From Erysipelotrichaceae bacterium (GTDB lineage Bacteria; Bacillota_I; Bacilli_A; Erysipelotrichales; Erysipelotrichaceae), in NCBI GenBank assembly GCA_030694975.1, contig JAUYTU010000017.1, positions 1 to 64,000 on the forward strand: DNA of 64,000 nucleotides. Direction: 5' to 3'. The first letter of the stretch is position 1. Each line of letters opens with the position of its first letter. Below, in pieces: positions 8,219-17,065 of this stretch. The notes under the pieces were generated by a model. It worked only from the letters and a program-made list of their open reading frames with translations. It was not told the DNA's origin and did no database searches. The translations under genes were made by a program, and so were the position numbers.

Positions 8219-8602
8219 TCATTCATCTTTCAATTTTGTTGCACAATAAGGACAGACTTTGAACTCGGGTGAAACATTTCTTGAGCAACTTGGACATAAC
8301 GGATGTAAATTGATGCCACAGTGAGGACAGTGATGAAATGTCTTGTCAATTGGTTGTTGGCAAACCGGACAGGGAACTTTGATAGGATCTGATGCCTGAG
8401 TAACAACTGCTTGGTTTACTTGAGGAGTCTTCGTTGCAAACAGATTACTAATGACCATCAATAAACCAAATGCCCCAGCTACAAATACCATGATTCTTCC
8501 GATATCGGTTTTTGATGCAGGTTCATCAGAAAAGTATGCACCAACAGAAAAATAAATCAGTGCAGCTCCAAGGATAAATCCAATAATTCTTCTAAGTTTC
8601 AT
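8219..8602 (-). CDS. Membrane protein with double zinc ribbon
   Basis: A 127-residue protein of unknown role. Two hydrophobic segments lie in residues 5-50, then a linker, then four CxxC knuckles (CPVC, CPHC, CPSC, CPYC) making two zinc ribbons in the C-terminal 50 residues. The ribbons would face the cytoplasm. The ATG at 8602 is chosen because the AGAGG site is 6 nt before it; the GTG at 8608 would overlap that site. It stands alone between two gaps. The ribbons could bind protein or nucleic acid, but nothing here shows which. Confidence 0.75.
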   Translation of the reverse strand: MKLRRIIGFILGAALIYFSVGAYFSDEPASKTDIGRIMVFVAGAFGLLMVISNLFATKTPQVNQAVVTQASDPIKVPCPVCQQPIDKTFHHCPHCGINLHPLCPSCSRNVSPEFKVCPYCATKLKDE

Positions 8603-8608
8603 AGCCAC

Positions 8609-9004
8609 CTCTTTAATTGTTATTTATAATCTGATTATACATCCATTATCAACGAAATAAATCAATCACTTTAAAATTTCTAGTCGTAAAATGTGTTTTT
8701 CAGAATACTAATTTTTAGCCCCTCCTCGATTGAATAATAGAATTGATAAATCGTCGGTTTATTTAAAAGCACTATGTTAGAAACTGTTAACGAGTTTCAA
8801 GCGGTTGGATAAGTCATCGCATATGTTATGGCAATATTTAACCGTTCGCCTATCAATAAGTATTACATAATAATTACACAATTTTAACTCACTTTAGATT
8901 TCCAAATCAACATTATTAGTGTAGAGTTTATCAGGTTAAGAAAGCTCATTTAATTACTCATTTGAGATATTCTTAATCTATATAGAGTCTATTGCACTCA
9001 AGAG
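8609..9004. other. Intergenic gap of about 395 nt
   Basis: This stretch is AT-rich and lies between divergently transcribed genes, so it should hold both promoters. I see no open frame with a ribosome-binding site, no strong hairpin and no repeat. No -35/-10 pair with good spacing stands out. Confidence 0.5.
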
Positions 9005-9013
9005 GTGATGACA

Positions 9014-10747
9014 TTGAGTCTAGAGAATACGTTTAACTATATTCTGCAAATGCAAGCGATTAGTACAGTATTTCAACCCATTGTTTCTCTTGAAACCGGA
9101 GTCGTTTTCGGTTACGAAGCTCTTAGTCGCAGCACTTCCTCAAATAAATTAAACATCGAAGACCTTTTTAAAACCGCTCTTCAAGAAGATCGACTCTGGG
9201 AACTTGAAAAACTATGTCGGACAAAAGCTCTTCAGAATGCCGCATTACAGCGCATTTCAAGCGTTCTTTTTATAAATGTGGATGTTAACATCATACATGA
9301 TTTGAAATTCCAATCTGGTTTTACTGTGGAACGACTAAAGGAATACGGCATAAGCCCTGAAAATGTTATTATAGAGCTAACCGAAAAAAGTGCAATACAG
9401 GATATAAATGGCTTTATTACCTCTGTTAAACACTATAAAAGACAGGGATTCAAAATCGCCATTGACGATTTTGGCTCAGGCTATTCTGGGCTCAACCGAG
9501 TTTGCGAATTATCTCCCGAGTTTCTGAAGATTGACATGAATCTGATTAGAAACATCAATACTGACCCCATTAAGTGTTCGGCCGTAAGTTCAACAGTTGA
9601 GTTTTGTCGACAAGCAGGTATACGGGTAATCGCGGAAGGAATTGAGAGTCTTGAAGAACTAAAAACAGTCATCCGTCTAGGCGTTGAATTTGGACAAGGA
9701 TACTTTATCAGTCGACCCCATAGTGAATTTAAAGATATTCCAAAAGACTGCCGAGATACTATCATGGAGAACTACTCAAGAACATGTATTCATCATCGAT
9801 TGTACTCTAGTAATCGAGTGGTCGATCTTGGAATCTCGAGCCCTACGGCCTCCATGAATTCATCCGCGTTAGACCTGTTTGAAAAGATGAAACATGACTC
9901 AGAACTCTCGGAATTTTTCGTCGTCGATGAAAACGGTACCGTTCGAGGAATCATACCTCGCTATCATGTCTTCGAGAGATTTGGAGGTCAATATGGCTAT
10001 GTTTTAAGTCAGCGAATGCATGCTGAAGATATCATGCTCACAGATTTTTTAGTCGTAGAAGAACATCTTCCCGTTGAGAAAGTATCTGATTTAGCGATGA
10101 ATCGTAATTTGAATCGCGTTTATGAGTCGATTGCCATATCGAGTAACGGAAAATATCTAAATTCCGTCACAGTTCGAGATCTTTTATTGGCATCAATAAA
10201 TTTGCAATTACAAAAAGCAACAGATGCCAATCCATTGACTAATCTTCCCGGAAATCATGAAATTCAGCGTATGATCGAGACTATTTTTAGCCAGAATGTC
10301 CCTTGGTCCATCATCTATATCGATCTTGACAACTTTAAAGCCTACAATGATGCCTATGGCTTCTCCAAGGGGGATGCAATGCTCAAAGCATTGGCAGATG
10401 TGATGAGACGATGTGCTGGTAAGAAAGACTTTCTTGGGCATATTGGCGGTGATGATTTTGTTATAATCAGTCCTGACCACGAAGTTTTGCATATATGTCA
10501 ACATATTACCAATGAGTTTCACAGAGATATCGAACAACTTTATTCTACGCACGATTGGCGTCAGGGAGTTTTCGTATCAAAGAATCGAAGCGGATTTCCA
10601 CAAAGTTTTATTATTGCTTCTCTTTCAATAGCCGTCGTCACTAATCGTGATCATCAGCCAAAAACAATTGATGAACTTTCTAGTCTTATCGCAAATACTA
10701 AAAAACAATGTAAAATGCAGTTAGGAAATGCAATCGTTATTGTATGA
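9014..10747 (+). CDS. EAL-CBS-GGDEF c-di-GMP signalling protein
   Basis: A 577-residue cytosolic protein. An EAL phosphodiesterase domain lies at about 15-245, with EALSR, IELTEK, IDDFGSGYS, FLKID, IAEGIES and GQGYFISRP, so all catalytic positions look present. A CBS pair at about 270-395 may sense an adenine nucleotide. The C-terminal GGDEF domain (about 405-575) has GGDDF in place of GGDEF and no RxxD inhibitory site. It most likely degrades c-di-GMP, with a modified cyclase domain that may bind GTP and regulate. The start is uncertain: the GAGGTG site at 9002-9007 best serves TTG 9014, whereas GTG 9005 and ATG 9008 overlap it. Confidence 0.88.
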   Translation: MSLENTFNYILQMQAISTVFQPIVSLETGVVFGYEALSRSTSSNKLNIEDLFKTALQEDRLWELEKLCRTKALQNAALQRISSVLFINVDVNIIHDLKFQSGFTVERLKEYGISPENVIIELTEKSAIQDINGFITSVKHYKRQGFKIAIDDFGSGYSGLNRVCELSPEFLKIDMNLIRNINTDPIKCSAVSSTVEFCRQAGIRVIAEGIESLEELKTVIRLGVEFGQGYFISRPHSEFKDIPKDCRDTIMENYSRTCIHHRLYSSNRVVDLGISSPTASMNSSALDLFEKMKHDSELSEFFVVDENGTVRGIIPRYHVFERFGGQYGYVLSQRMHAEDIMLTDFLVVEEHLPVEKVSDLAMNRNLNRVYESIAISSNGKYLNSVTVRDLLLASINLQLQKATDANPLTNLPGNHEIQRMIETIFSQNVPWSIIYIDLDNFKAYNDAYGFSKGDAMLKALADVMRRCAGKKDFLGHIGGDDFVIISPDHEVLHICQHITNEFHRDIEQLYSTHDWRQGVFVSKNRSGFPQSFIIASLSIAVVTNRDHQPKTIDELSSLIANTKKQCKMQLGNAIVIV

Positions 10748-10796
10748 TTACTTCACTTAAGACATTGAATCAATGTATTTGCTCATTCGATCCTCT

Positions 10797-11747
10797 TCAT
10801 AATTTAGTTGATTCAGCGACATTGATAACAACTTTACCTTTAGCATGACCTTCCATGACATATTTTACAGCCTCACCTGTCTGCTCAAGCGAATAACTTC
10901 TGTCAATTATCGGACGAATCCGACCCGCAGTGACAAGATTCAAGATAAATTGCAAGTCGGCATGGTTGGGTTTGGCAGATAGAACTCGCAGTTTTTTATT
11001 GCCAGGAAATACGAACTTACCAAAGAAAATAGACTTGATCAATTGTGATAGTGATCCGCCAACAATTACAACTGTACCCTTTGAAGTCAGCGCACTCTTA
11101 TAATCGGATAAAGAATAGTTGCCATTTACTGCCAGAATAAGATCGTATTGTTTATTGCTTTGAGTGAAGTTCTTCTCATTGTAATTAATGATGTGATCCA
11201 CATTGAGATCCTTCATAATCGCTACATTACTCTTGCCACAGACCGCTGTTACTTCGGCTTGAAAATGTTTTGCAAGTTGCACAGCAAATGTACCGACGCC
11301 ACCTCCGGCACCACAGATCAAGACTTTCTGACCCGGTTGAATGTTTCCTTTGTTACGCAGTGCCTGTAGCGCTGTAACGGATGACATGGGAATAGCTGAT
11401 GCTGTTTCAAAAGATAGGGATTTCGGTTTCAAAACTAGCGCACTTTCCACAACTGTGACATATTCTGCGAATCCGCCAAAGCCATGGGCAGATAAATCAC
11501 CCACGACTTCATCTCCGATAAAAAACTTCTTAACATTTATACCCACGGCTTCGACAACTCCGGCAATATCAGATCCGAAGATTTTATTCTTCGGAATTAT
11601 TCCCATCTTCATTGACCGAACATCCGCAGCATTAACTGATACAGAATGTATTTTTATGAGTACTTCGTTTTCTTTTGGGGCAGTTTTTTCTACTTCCTGT
11701 AACTTTAAGAGATCTTTATGACTTTTATCATAGATTATAGCTTTCAT
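10797..11747 (-). CDS. Zinc-independent MDR family NAD(P)H oxidoreductase
   Basis: A 316-residue medium-chain dehydrogenase/reductase of the quinone oxidoreductase branch. An N-terminal GroES-like fold (VLIKIHSVSVNAADVRS, FGSDIAGVVEAVG) is followed by a Rossmann NAD(P) site near residues 140-165 (VLICGAGGGVGTFAVQLA). The cysteines that hold the structural zinc in classical alcohol dehydrogenases are missing, as expected for quinone-reductase-like members. It follows an XRE regulator gene by 4 nt and is probably cotranscribed with it. The substrate is unknown; quinone or enone reduction is the family norm. Confidence 0.85.
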   Translation of the reverse strand: MKAIIYDKSHKDLLKLQEVEKTAPKENEVLIKIHSVSVNAADVRSMKMGIIPKNKIFGSDIAGVVEAVGINVKKFFIGDEVVGDLSAHGFGGFAEYVTVVESALVLKPKSLSFETASAIPMSSVTALQALRNKGNIQPGQKVLICGAGGGVGTFAVQLAKHFQAEVTAVCGKSNVAIMKDLNVDHIINYNEKNFTQSNKQYDLILAVNGNYSLSDYKSALTSKGTVVIVGGSLSQLIKSIFFGKFVFPGNKKLRVLSAKPNHADLQFILNLVTAGRIRPIIDRSYSLEQTGEAVKYVMEGHAKGKVVINVAESTKL

Positions 11748-11751
11748 CGTG

Positions 11752-11976
11752 TCAGTCCCCTTTCACTTCGATATCAAATATCTCGTTAATCTTAACTTCA
11801 AATGCCACAGCAATTCGAAAGGCAAGTTCCAATGAAGGTGAATATTTGCCCGCCTCGATTGAAATAATGGTCTGTCTGGATACCCCAACTTTCTCAGCCA
11901 GCTGTTGCTGAGTCATTTCATTGGCAAAGAAGCGAAACTTTCTGATTTCATTGGTAATCACAATTTTTTTAGCCAT
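11752..11976 (-). CDS. Small XRE-family transcriptional regulator
   Basis: A 74-residue protein consisting of one Cro/C1-type helix-turn-helix (MTQQQLAEKVGVSRQTIISIEAGKY, residues 21-45) and a short tail ending FDIEVKGD. It belongs to the minimal YozG-like regulators commonly paired with a membrane protein. Here its start overlaps the end of such a gene by 8 nt, and the oxidoreductase gene follows. GAGGG gives a good ribosome-binding site. The three genes probably form one operon that this protein controls, perhaps through the near-palindrome TACATAATGTATGTA close to 12541-12556. Confidence 0.88.
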   Translation of the reverse strand: MAKKIVITNEIRKFRFFANEMTQQQLAEKVGVSRQTIISIEAGKYSPSLELAFRIAVAFEVKINEIFDIEVKGD

Positions 11977-12475
11977 GTTTTATCCCTCGTCTATAAAAGT
12001 ACAACTGTGTAAATCCTTCAAATAGCGATCCTAAACTAAAGGATGCAAACATGACGTTGATCATCACAACTGCAGAGTAGTCTAGAAAGATGAGTAATAG
12101 TGCCAAAACAAATCCGATGCCTGCTACAATGAAGCCGACCATGCTGGACTTAAGTTCAATCAGTTTATCCATTTCATCTGTAACCATTTCTGACTGAATG
12201 GATTTCTCAATTTCTTTATCATCACAATCCTCATTGTTCACTTTTGCTTTTACGGCAATCGTTACTGAAAGTAAGATATGAAACACGATTTGAATGATGA
12301 TTGTAGAAACAATTCCGATGGCAATAAACAGAAGCATTGCGCCTGCCCAAAATTTCAGATCACCTTCAATGACCACGCCAGACTTATATTTTCCGTACGT
12401 ATATAGAGAATAAGCGCTTAGAATGATTAAACCGGATATGATAGAAACGATAGTTCTCTTCTCTTGATATGACAT
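11969..12475 (-). CDS. Four-helix membrane protein paired with XRE regulator
   Basis: A 168-residue integral membrane protein with four predicted hydrophobic helices (about 10-30, 45-70, 112-132 and 138-158) and a charged, Asp/Glu-rich cytoplasmic loop between the second and third. It resembles the loosely defined DUF2178-type proteins found next to small XRE regulators, but I do not assign a function. The start at 12475 has GGAGA upstream; a longer frame to 12526 lacks one. It leads the operon with the XRE gene and the oxidoreductase. Confidence 0.65.
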   Translation of the reverse strand: MSYQEKRTIVSIISGLIILSAYSLYTYGKYKSGVVIEGDLKFWAGAMLLFIAIGIVSTIIIQIVFHILLSVTIAVKAKVNNEDCDDKEIEKSIQSEMVTDEMDKLIELKSSMVGFIVAGIGFVLALLLIFLDYSAVVMINVMFASFSLGSLFEGFTQLYFYRRGIKHG

Positions 12476-12574
12476 AAAGTATTCTCCTTTGTTTTTATGT
12501 ACATATTGTAATATATTCCGTACCATATGTCAAATATATTATACATAATGTATGTAATTATTTACTTAAAAAGA

Positions 12575-12596
12575 AAAATCCCTGATTGGGGATTTT
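12575..12596 (-). terminator. Terminator after the alpha-amylase gene
   Basis: AAAATCCC (12575-12582) pairs with GGGATTTT (12589-12596); the minus strand continues TTCTTTTT. Confidence 0.8.
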
Positions 12597-12604
12597 ATTG
12601 AAAT

Positions 12605-14095
12605 TTAGCTTTCATCTTCTTTTGAAGCATCTTTGGTCAAAACGTTATCTCTGACCCATACGGATACCTGTCCTGTGTTACACGGAAATAATCCATTACC
12701 CTCATTGTCGATTGTGATCTTAACCGTTTGATTGCCGGTGTAATCCGCATAAACCGCGCCTTGATTAATGGAGCCGACATTCATCTTCTTTTCGCCACCA
12801 GAGCCATTGCTCATGATAACTGCACATCCATAAGGATGTCCTTCATCGCCCATTCGTACCCAACCGATGATATCCGTATGATCTAAGTAATCCACTTCTT
12901 CACCATACGCATGGTAAGTTCTTATATACATTAGTTTATCAATGACTGACTGATGTCCTTCAATAAATTCAGGTCCTTTAATCCCATAGTAATCCCCGTA
13001 GAAAATCATCGGATAACCGTCTTTGCGAAGCAAAATCAATGCATAACCTAATGGCTTAAACCATGGTTCTACCCAGGATTGTAAACCTTGTGTCGGTTGT
13101 GAGTCATGGTTGTCCACAAAAGTCACGGCATAGTCCGGATGTTCTTTTACCAGCGTATCATCAAAGATCTTCCTCATATCATAGTAACCACCGGAGGTAC
13201 TGGCTCTGTGCATATTAAAATGGAGGTTCACATCAAACAAATCCATCTCAAATCCGATATTATTCAAGTAGTCATTAAGTTCACCACTGCTCTGACTCCA
13301 ATATTCGCCTACAAAGTAGAAGTCTGTTCGGTATTCACCTCTGATTTTGCGAATCAGATCGCGCATAAAGTAATCATTGATGTGTTTAACCGCATCAAAG
13401 CGGAACCCATCGACACCGGTTTCATTAACAAACCAAAGCGCCCACTTTCGGATTTCTTCAACAACTTCGGGATGTTTATAATCGATGTTATTGAACATTA
13501 GATAATCAAAATTGCCATTCTCAAAATTAACACCTTGTGACCAACCTTTATTTATGCCCTCTATCCTGTAAATTGCACGTTTTTTATCTCTTTCATTGAA
13601 GTCCACTCCGGAGAAATGGGTCCAATTCCACTTGAACTCAGAGTACTGATTGCCGCGTCCTGGAAACGTAAACTTTGTCCAAGATTCAATTTCATAAGGT
13701 TCCGTGATTACTTTGTTGCGATCGGACGGATCTACTTCCACCACTTTAAACGTTTCCTTCTCATCGCCATTGGCCTTATGATTCAGCACAACATCAACAT
13801 ATACTTGGATGTTGTATTGGTGAAGTGCTTTAATAGCCTCCAAAAGTTCTGCTTTTGTCCCATACTTCGTTTTAACAGATCCCTTCTGATCGAACTCGCC
13901 TAAATCATAGAGATCATAAATGCCATATCCCGTATCAAAAGGTGATGTACCTTTGAAAACCGGTGGGATCCAAACCCCGGTAACACCCATTTCTTGCAGA
14001 TGTTTGGCATCCTCTTTCAGATTAATCCACAGTCTGCTATCAAGTCCATCCATAAACCATTCAAAATATTGAAACATTATTCCGTTGCGAGCCAT
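12605..14095 (-). CDS. Cytoplasmic alpha-amylase, GH13
   Basis: A 496-residue GH13 alpha-amylase of the GH13_5 type (like AmyS of bacilli), cleaving internal alpha-1,4 glucosidic bonds of starch, glycogen or maltodextrins. The four conserved regions are present: VDVVLNHKA, GFRFDAVKHI with the Asp nucleophile, FVGEYW with the Glu acid/base, and FVDNHDSQP. No signal peptide is seen (the protein starts MARNGIMFQYFEWF), so it acts inside the cell, probably on maltodextrin or storage glucan. It is monocistronic with AGGAAA as ribosome-binding site and a 16-bp palindrome in its leader. Confidence 0.93.
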   Translation of the reverse strand: MARNGIMFQYFEWFMDGLDSRLWINLKEDAKHLQEMGVTGVWIPPVFKGTSPFDTGYGIYDLYDLGEFDQKGSVKTKYGTKAELLEAIKALHQYNIQVYVDVVLNHKANGDEKETFKVVEVDPSDRNKVITEPYEIESWTKFTFPGRGNQYSEFKWNWTHFSGVDFNERDKKRAIYRIEGINKGWSQGVNFENGNFDYLMFNNIDYKHPEVVEEIRKWALWFVNETGVDGFRFDAVKHINDYFMRDLIRKIRGEYRTDFYFVGEYWSQSSGELNDYLNNIGFEMDLFDVNLHFNMHRASTSGGYYDMRKIFDDTLVKEHPDYAVTFVDNHDSQPTQGLQSWVEPWFKPLGYALILLRKDGYPMIFYGDYYGIKGPEFIEGHQSVIDKLMYIRTYHAYGEEVDYLDHTDIIGWVRMGDEGHPYGCAVIMSNGSGGEKKMNVGSINQGAVYADYTGNQTVKITIDNEGNGLFPCNTGQVSVWVRDNVLTKDASKEDES

Positions 14096-14112
14096 TGATC
14101 ATTTCCTGCCTT

Positions 14113-14128
14113 TCAGTGATATCACTGA
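14113..14128 (-). promoter_or_regulatory. Perfect 16-bp palindrome before the amylase gene
   Basis: TCAGTGATATCACTGA is a perfect inverted repeat lying 18-33 nt upstream of the amylase start. It differs from the LacI motif of the beta-glucan locus, so a different dimeric regulator could bind, most simply a maltose-type repressor (inference). Confidence 0.5.
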
Positions 14129-14317
14129 GAAGATTCATATTATCTCTTTTATATTTATATCTTAAAAAGATAGAATCATTTATAGAATGTTTGCCTTTAC
14201 CATTATACCACCATTCACACCTTATGAAGTCTATCAACGATTGATATTGATTGAGAGAACTTCAAATTGCCAAAAAAATAGCTCGTAAGCGATCTGGTAA
14301 CGCTTGTTTCTGCTTAG

Positions 14318-14872
14318 TTATCGATGAGTCCTTGCTTGACGTCTAGAAACATTTAATACAATCAGAAGATGAAAAATACTGATAAATGTAGATTCTATAA
14401 TCAAAATCGATGCATACAGAATGTTATTATCACTCGAAAGTTTGAGCATCATAACATGCAAGGGTGTCTGAAAAATGATATCCGTAAGTCTGAGTCCAAG
14501 ATAAAGAAGAAGAGCATTTATTAGTAGGTATAGAATAATCAGTAAGTTACGATGGCGAGGTCCTCTTTGAATCGTTGAAACGAGAATCAAAAGTAGAAAG
14601 GCCATCATTAGATAGATGATCATAAAGATTATTTGGGTGAGAAAGAAAGCCAAGGTTAGCATCAACAATGAAATGCCAGCCGCAAAAGTGTACTTCCATG
14701 GCTGTTTGATCGTCATTATGACCATAACAATTGGAATGATAAGTGCTTGTAGTAAACTCAGCGGTCCCCTGAAGATCATCAAACTTAACAAGCACAGTGC
14801 CAGCGTCATACCCGATAATGCAATGTAATGAGTGTTTCTTCCATTGAACTGAGTTCCGTTTGCTTTTTTCAT
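14318..14872 (-). CDS. Polytopic membrane protein in the B12/GGDEF operon
   Basis: A 184-residue membrane protein with about five hydrophobic helices after a short polar N-terminus (MKKANGTQFNGRNTH). I do not recognise the family. It is the third and last gene of an operon: its ATG overlaps the stop of the GGDEF gene (14869-14872), a sign of translational coupling. By position it may be an output or anchoring partner of the c-di-GMP circuit, but the sequence shows no known ligand motif. No clear terminator follows in the 220 nt up to the amylase leader. Confidence 0.7.
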   Translation of the reverse strand: MKKANGTQFNGRNTHYIALSGMTLALCLLSLMIFRGPLSLLQALIIPIVMVIMTIKQPWKYTFAAGISLLMLTLAFFLTQIIFMIIYLMMAFLLLILVSTIQRGPRHRNLLIILYLLINALLLYLGLRLTDIIFQTPLHVMMLKLSSDNNILYASILIIESTFISIFHLLIVLNVSRRQARTHR

Positions 14873-15927
14873 AGTTCTTTAACTTGGTGATAAAGATTCT
14901 TATCGAAGCGCCGAAATGTATTTTTTCCTAGTTTTTTCGCTTGATACATGGCAAAATCAGCGTATTCTATCAAGTCATAAATTTCAAATGTATCCAGACC
15001 ATAAATTGCCATCCCTGCACTTAGGCGAACAGGAATCGATGCTCCCTCGATCAGCGCGGGTTCAAAGAGGACTCTTATCTCAATTTCTTTCCAGATGTTC
15101 AATACGTCAACTTCTTCAATTGAATCAAAACCATGTATATATAAACCAAATTCATCTCCGGATATGCGCATGCAAATTTTGTTATTTAAATCAAGCTGTT
15201 GCAATCTGTTCGAAAATATTTTAAGAAAATCATCTCCTGCCCGATGCCCGTATGTATCGTTGATTCTCTTAAAATTATCTATATCAATGAACGTGAAAAT
15301 CCCTAATTTCTTAGGCTGATTGCGTATACATATTTCAATTTCTTCCCTATATTGATATCGACTGACTAAACCGGTCAGTTCATCCTTTACCAACCGATTG
15401 TTTAAATAACTGTTCAATCGATTTATCTCGGCATTAACCCTACTTAATTCTCGCTGTGTATTAATCATTCGATTGTTCAATTTTTGAATCTGCTCAAACT
15501 GCATACGAATGGTACTTTCTCTTTTCCCAGTATTTTCACTTTCAGAAGTTAGGATATTTCTCATGAACTCATTAATAATGTATCCATTGTGACTATCCGC
15601 TTGCTCTGAAGTCAAAATGTCACCATCCAATCCTAAGATCAATAATTGATTTTCAATTGACAGCATTCTGACAGAAACAGCTGACTGAGGACTGCGTAAG
15701 TGCAGCTTTATCGATCGGGTAAGTATGTTTTTTGTCTCAACCGCATCACAGATCAGTTGGTCAAGGTCATGTAGATCAGATTCATCGAAAAGATCTGACA
15801 AATGCTTTTGAAAAGGCGAAACAAAGTATACCGGTTGATACCAGTAAACTTTTATTATTTGACCTTTCTTATCGCACTTTATCAAAAACGTTGTCAATGA
15901 TGATTGCATGTTCTCACTCTCAGTCAT
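14869..15927 (-). CDS. PAS-like sensor diguanylate cyclase (SGDEF)
   Basis: A 352-residue soluble protein. Residues 1-110 look like a PAS-type sensor domain (LTTFLIKCDKKGQIIKVYW). Residues 138-177 form a likely coiled coil, and 180-350 a GGDEF domain with DELTGLVSRYQYREEIE, FIDIDNFKRINDTYGH and the signature SGDEF at 256-260, where the first Gly is Ser. There is no RxxD inhibitory site. This arrangement is normal for an active cyclase driven by signalling through a coiled coil. Its gene overlaps the upstream B12-binding gene by 8 nt and the downstream membrane-protein gene by 4 nt, so the B12 protein is its probable input partner. Confidence 0.88.
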   Translation of the reverse strand: MTESENMQSSLTTFLIKCDKKGQIIKVYWYQPVYFVSPFQKHLSDLFDESDLHDLDQLICDAVETKNILTRSIKLHLRSPQSAVSVRMLSIENQLLILGLDGDILTSEQADSHNGYIINEFMRNILTSESENTGKRESTIRMQFEQIQKLNNRMINTQRELSRVNAEINRLNSYLNNRLVKDELTGLVSRYQYREEIEICIRNQPKKLGIFTFIDIDNFKRINDTYGHRAGDDFLKIFSNRLQQLDLNNKICMRISGDEFGLYIHGFDSIEEVDVLNIWKEIEIRVLFEPALIEGASIPVRLSAGMAIYGLDTFEIYDLIEYADFAMYQAKKLGKNTFRRFDKNLYHQVKEL

Positions 15928-17029
15928 GCTGATTAGCTAATGAAGCTTTTTTTAGTGCACGGAATTCTTTATGACTCCACTCAATGAGCTCAGCCGCTGT
16001 ATCTGAATAAAAATCAATTGGCCACTTTTCCCAGATTCGATTTGTCATTTTAAACGCGTGACCGCCAACAGCAATTTTGACCTCAGGATACTGACTTCTG
16101 ACAGCTCTCACCGTACTTTCACATTCAAGCAAATGCTGTGGCATTGTGACAGAAAGTGCAATCAAATCGGGCCGATGTTCAGAAATGGCATGTAGTAATG
16201 CCTTTTGAGGTACGGCTGCTCCTAAATAATAGGTATCCCAACCGTCGTACTCAAACAAATCAGAAAGCATTCGACCGCCAATTTCATGCAGTTCACTGCC
16301 AACCGCACAGCAGATGAGGCTTCGATGATTTCGAGGTTGTAAAAACAGAACATCATAAAATTGTGACATTACTGTCTGAGTCACGGATGAGCAATAATGC
16401 TCTTTATCAACTGTCAGCTTACTTTGGTGCCAGAGTCGGCCCACTTCGTACATGACTACATTGAGGATGTTTTCATAAATGTTGAGGATTGAAACACCTT
16501 GCTCTCTTGCACGACTTATAACAGCATAGGCTTCTCTGGTATTGCTGTGCAACATTGCATCCAAATACATCTTGCGATATTCGCTGAAAGGACCTTGCAT
16601 AAATTGATCTGACAAAGGTACGTCTGTAACAACTTCTTCGGTAATTTCTATTGCCCTTTGAATATAGCGTTGGGCAGACTCAATTTCATCAACATTAAGT
16701 AATTCTGATGGAAGATCTTTTAAAGTTTTGGATAGAATACGATAATGATCTTTCATTTGAGTCATAATTCGAACGCGATCCAAATCTGGCATAAGATTGC
16801 AGAGCAATTCATTTAGCCAACGAGCATAACTCGTAAAAATTTTCTCATCAGATAAATGTACGGCTGTCATAAGAAAACTAATATTATATAGAATGTCCTC
16901 ATACATCAGTTTTTTACGGCGATCATCATATTCAAGTTCTAACTTTGGATCGTACGTGAAATGATCGGCGTATACTTTCTGAGCCAGTTGCAAGACACGC
17001 GGATCATTTAAACTTGTCATCAAACTCAT
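15920..17029 (-). CDS. CarH-like B12-binding sensor without DNA-binding domain
   Basis: A 369-residue soluble protein. Residues 1-135 are helical and of unknown type. Residues about 145-230 form a B12-binding cap (four-helix bundle) containing WHQSKLTVDKEH, the Wx9EH motif (W200, E210-H211) that marks adenosylcobalamin photoreceptors of the CarH/LitR group. Residues about 237-340 form a Rossmann B12-binding domain with ELHEIG, the ExHxxG motif whose His (248) coordinates cobalt, followed by SVTMPQHL and VAVGGHAF-like strands (here IAVGGHAF). No MerR helix-turn-helix is present. The start at 17029 has AGGAGG 8 nt upstream, better than ATG 17035 or 17065. It heads an operon with a GGDEF gene. 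Light, oxygen or B12 status are possible inputs. Confidence 0.85.
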   Translation of the reverse strand: MSLMTSLNDPRVLQLAQKVYADHFTYDPKLELEYDDRRKKLMYEDILYNISFLMTAVHLSDEKIFTSYARWLNELLCNLMPDLDRVRIMTQMKDHYRILSKTLKDLPSELLNVDEIESAQRYIQRAIEITEEVVTDVPLSDQFMQGPFSEYRKMYLDAMLHSNTREAYAVISRAREQGVSILNIYENILNVVMYEVGRLWHQSKLTVDKEHYCSSVTQTVMSQFYDVLFLQPRNHRSLICCAVGSELHEIGGRMLSDLFEYDGWDTYYLGAAVPQKALLHAISEHRPDLIALSVTMPQHLLECESTVRAVRSQYPEVKIAVGGHAFKMTNRIWEKWPIDFYSDTAAELIEWSHKEFRALKKASLANQHD

Positions 17030-17065
17030 TATCATTTCCTCCTTTAGTAACTTAATATCGAACAA

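Noticed and set aside
8941-8995. Possible promoter before the EAL-CBS-GGDEF gene (TATATAGAG)
   Set aside because: No -35 box at acceptable spacing was found.
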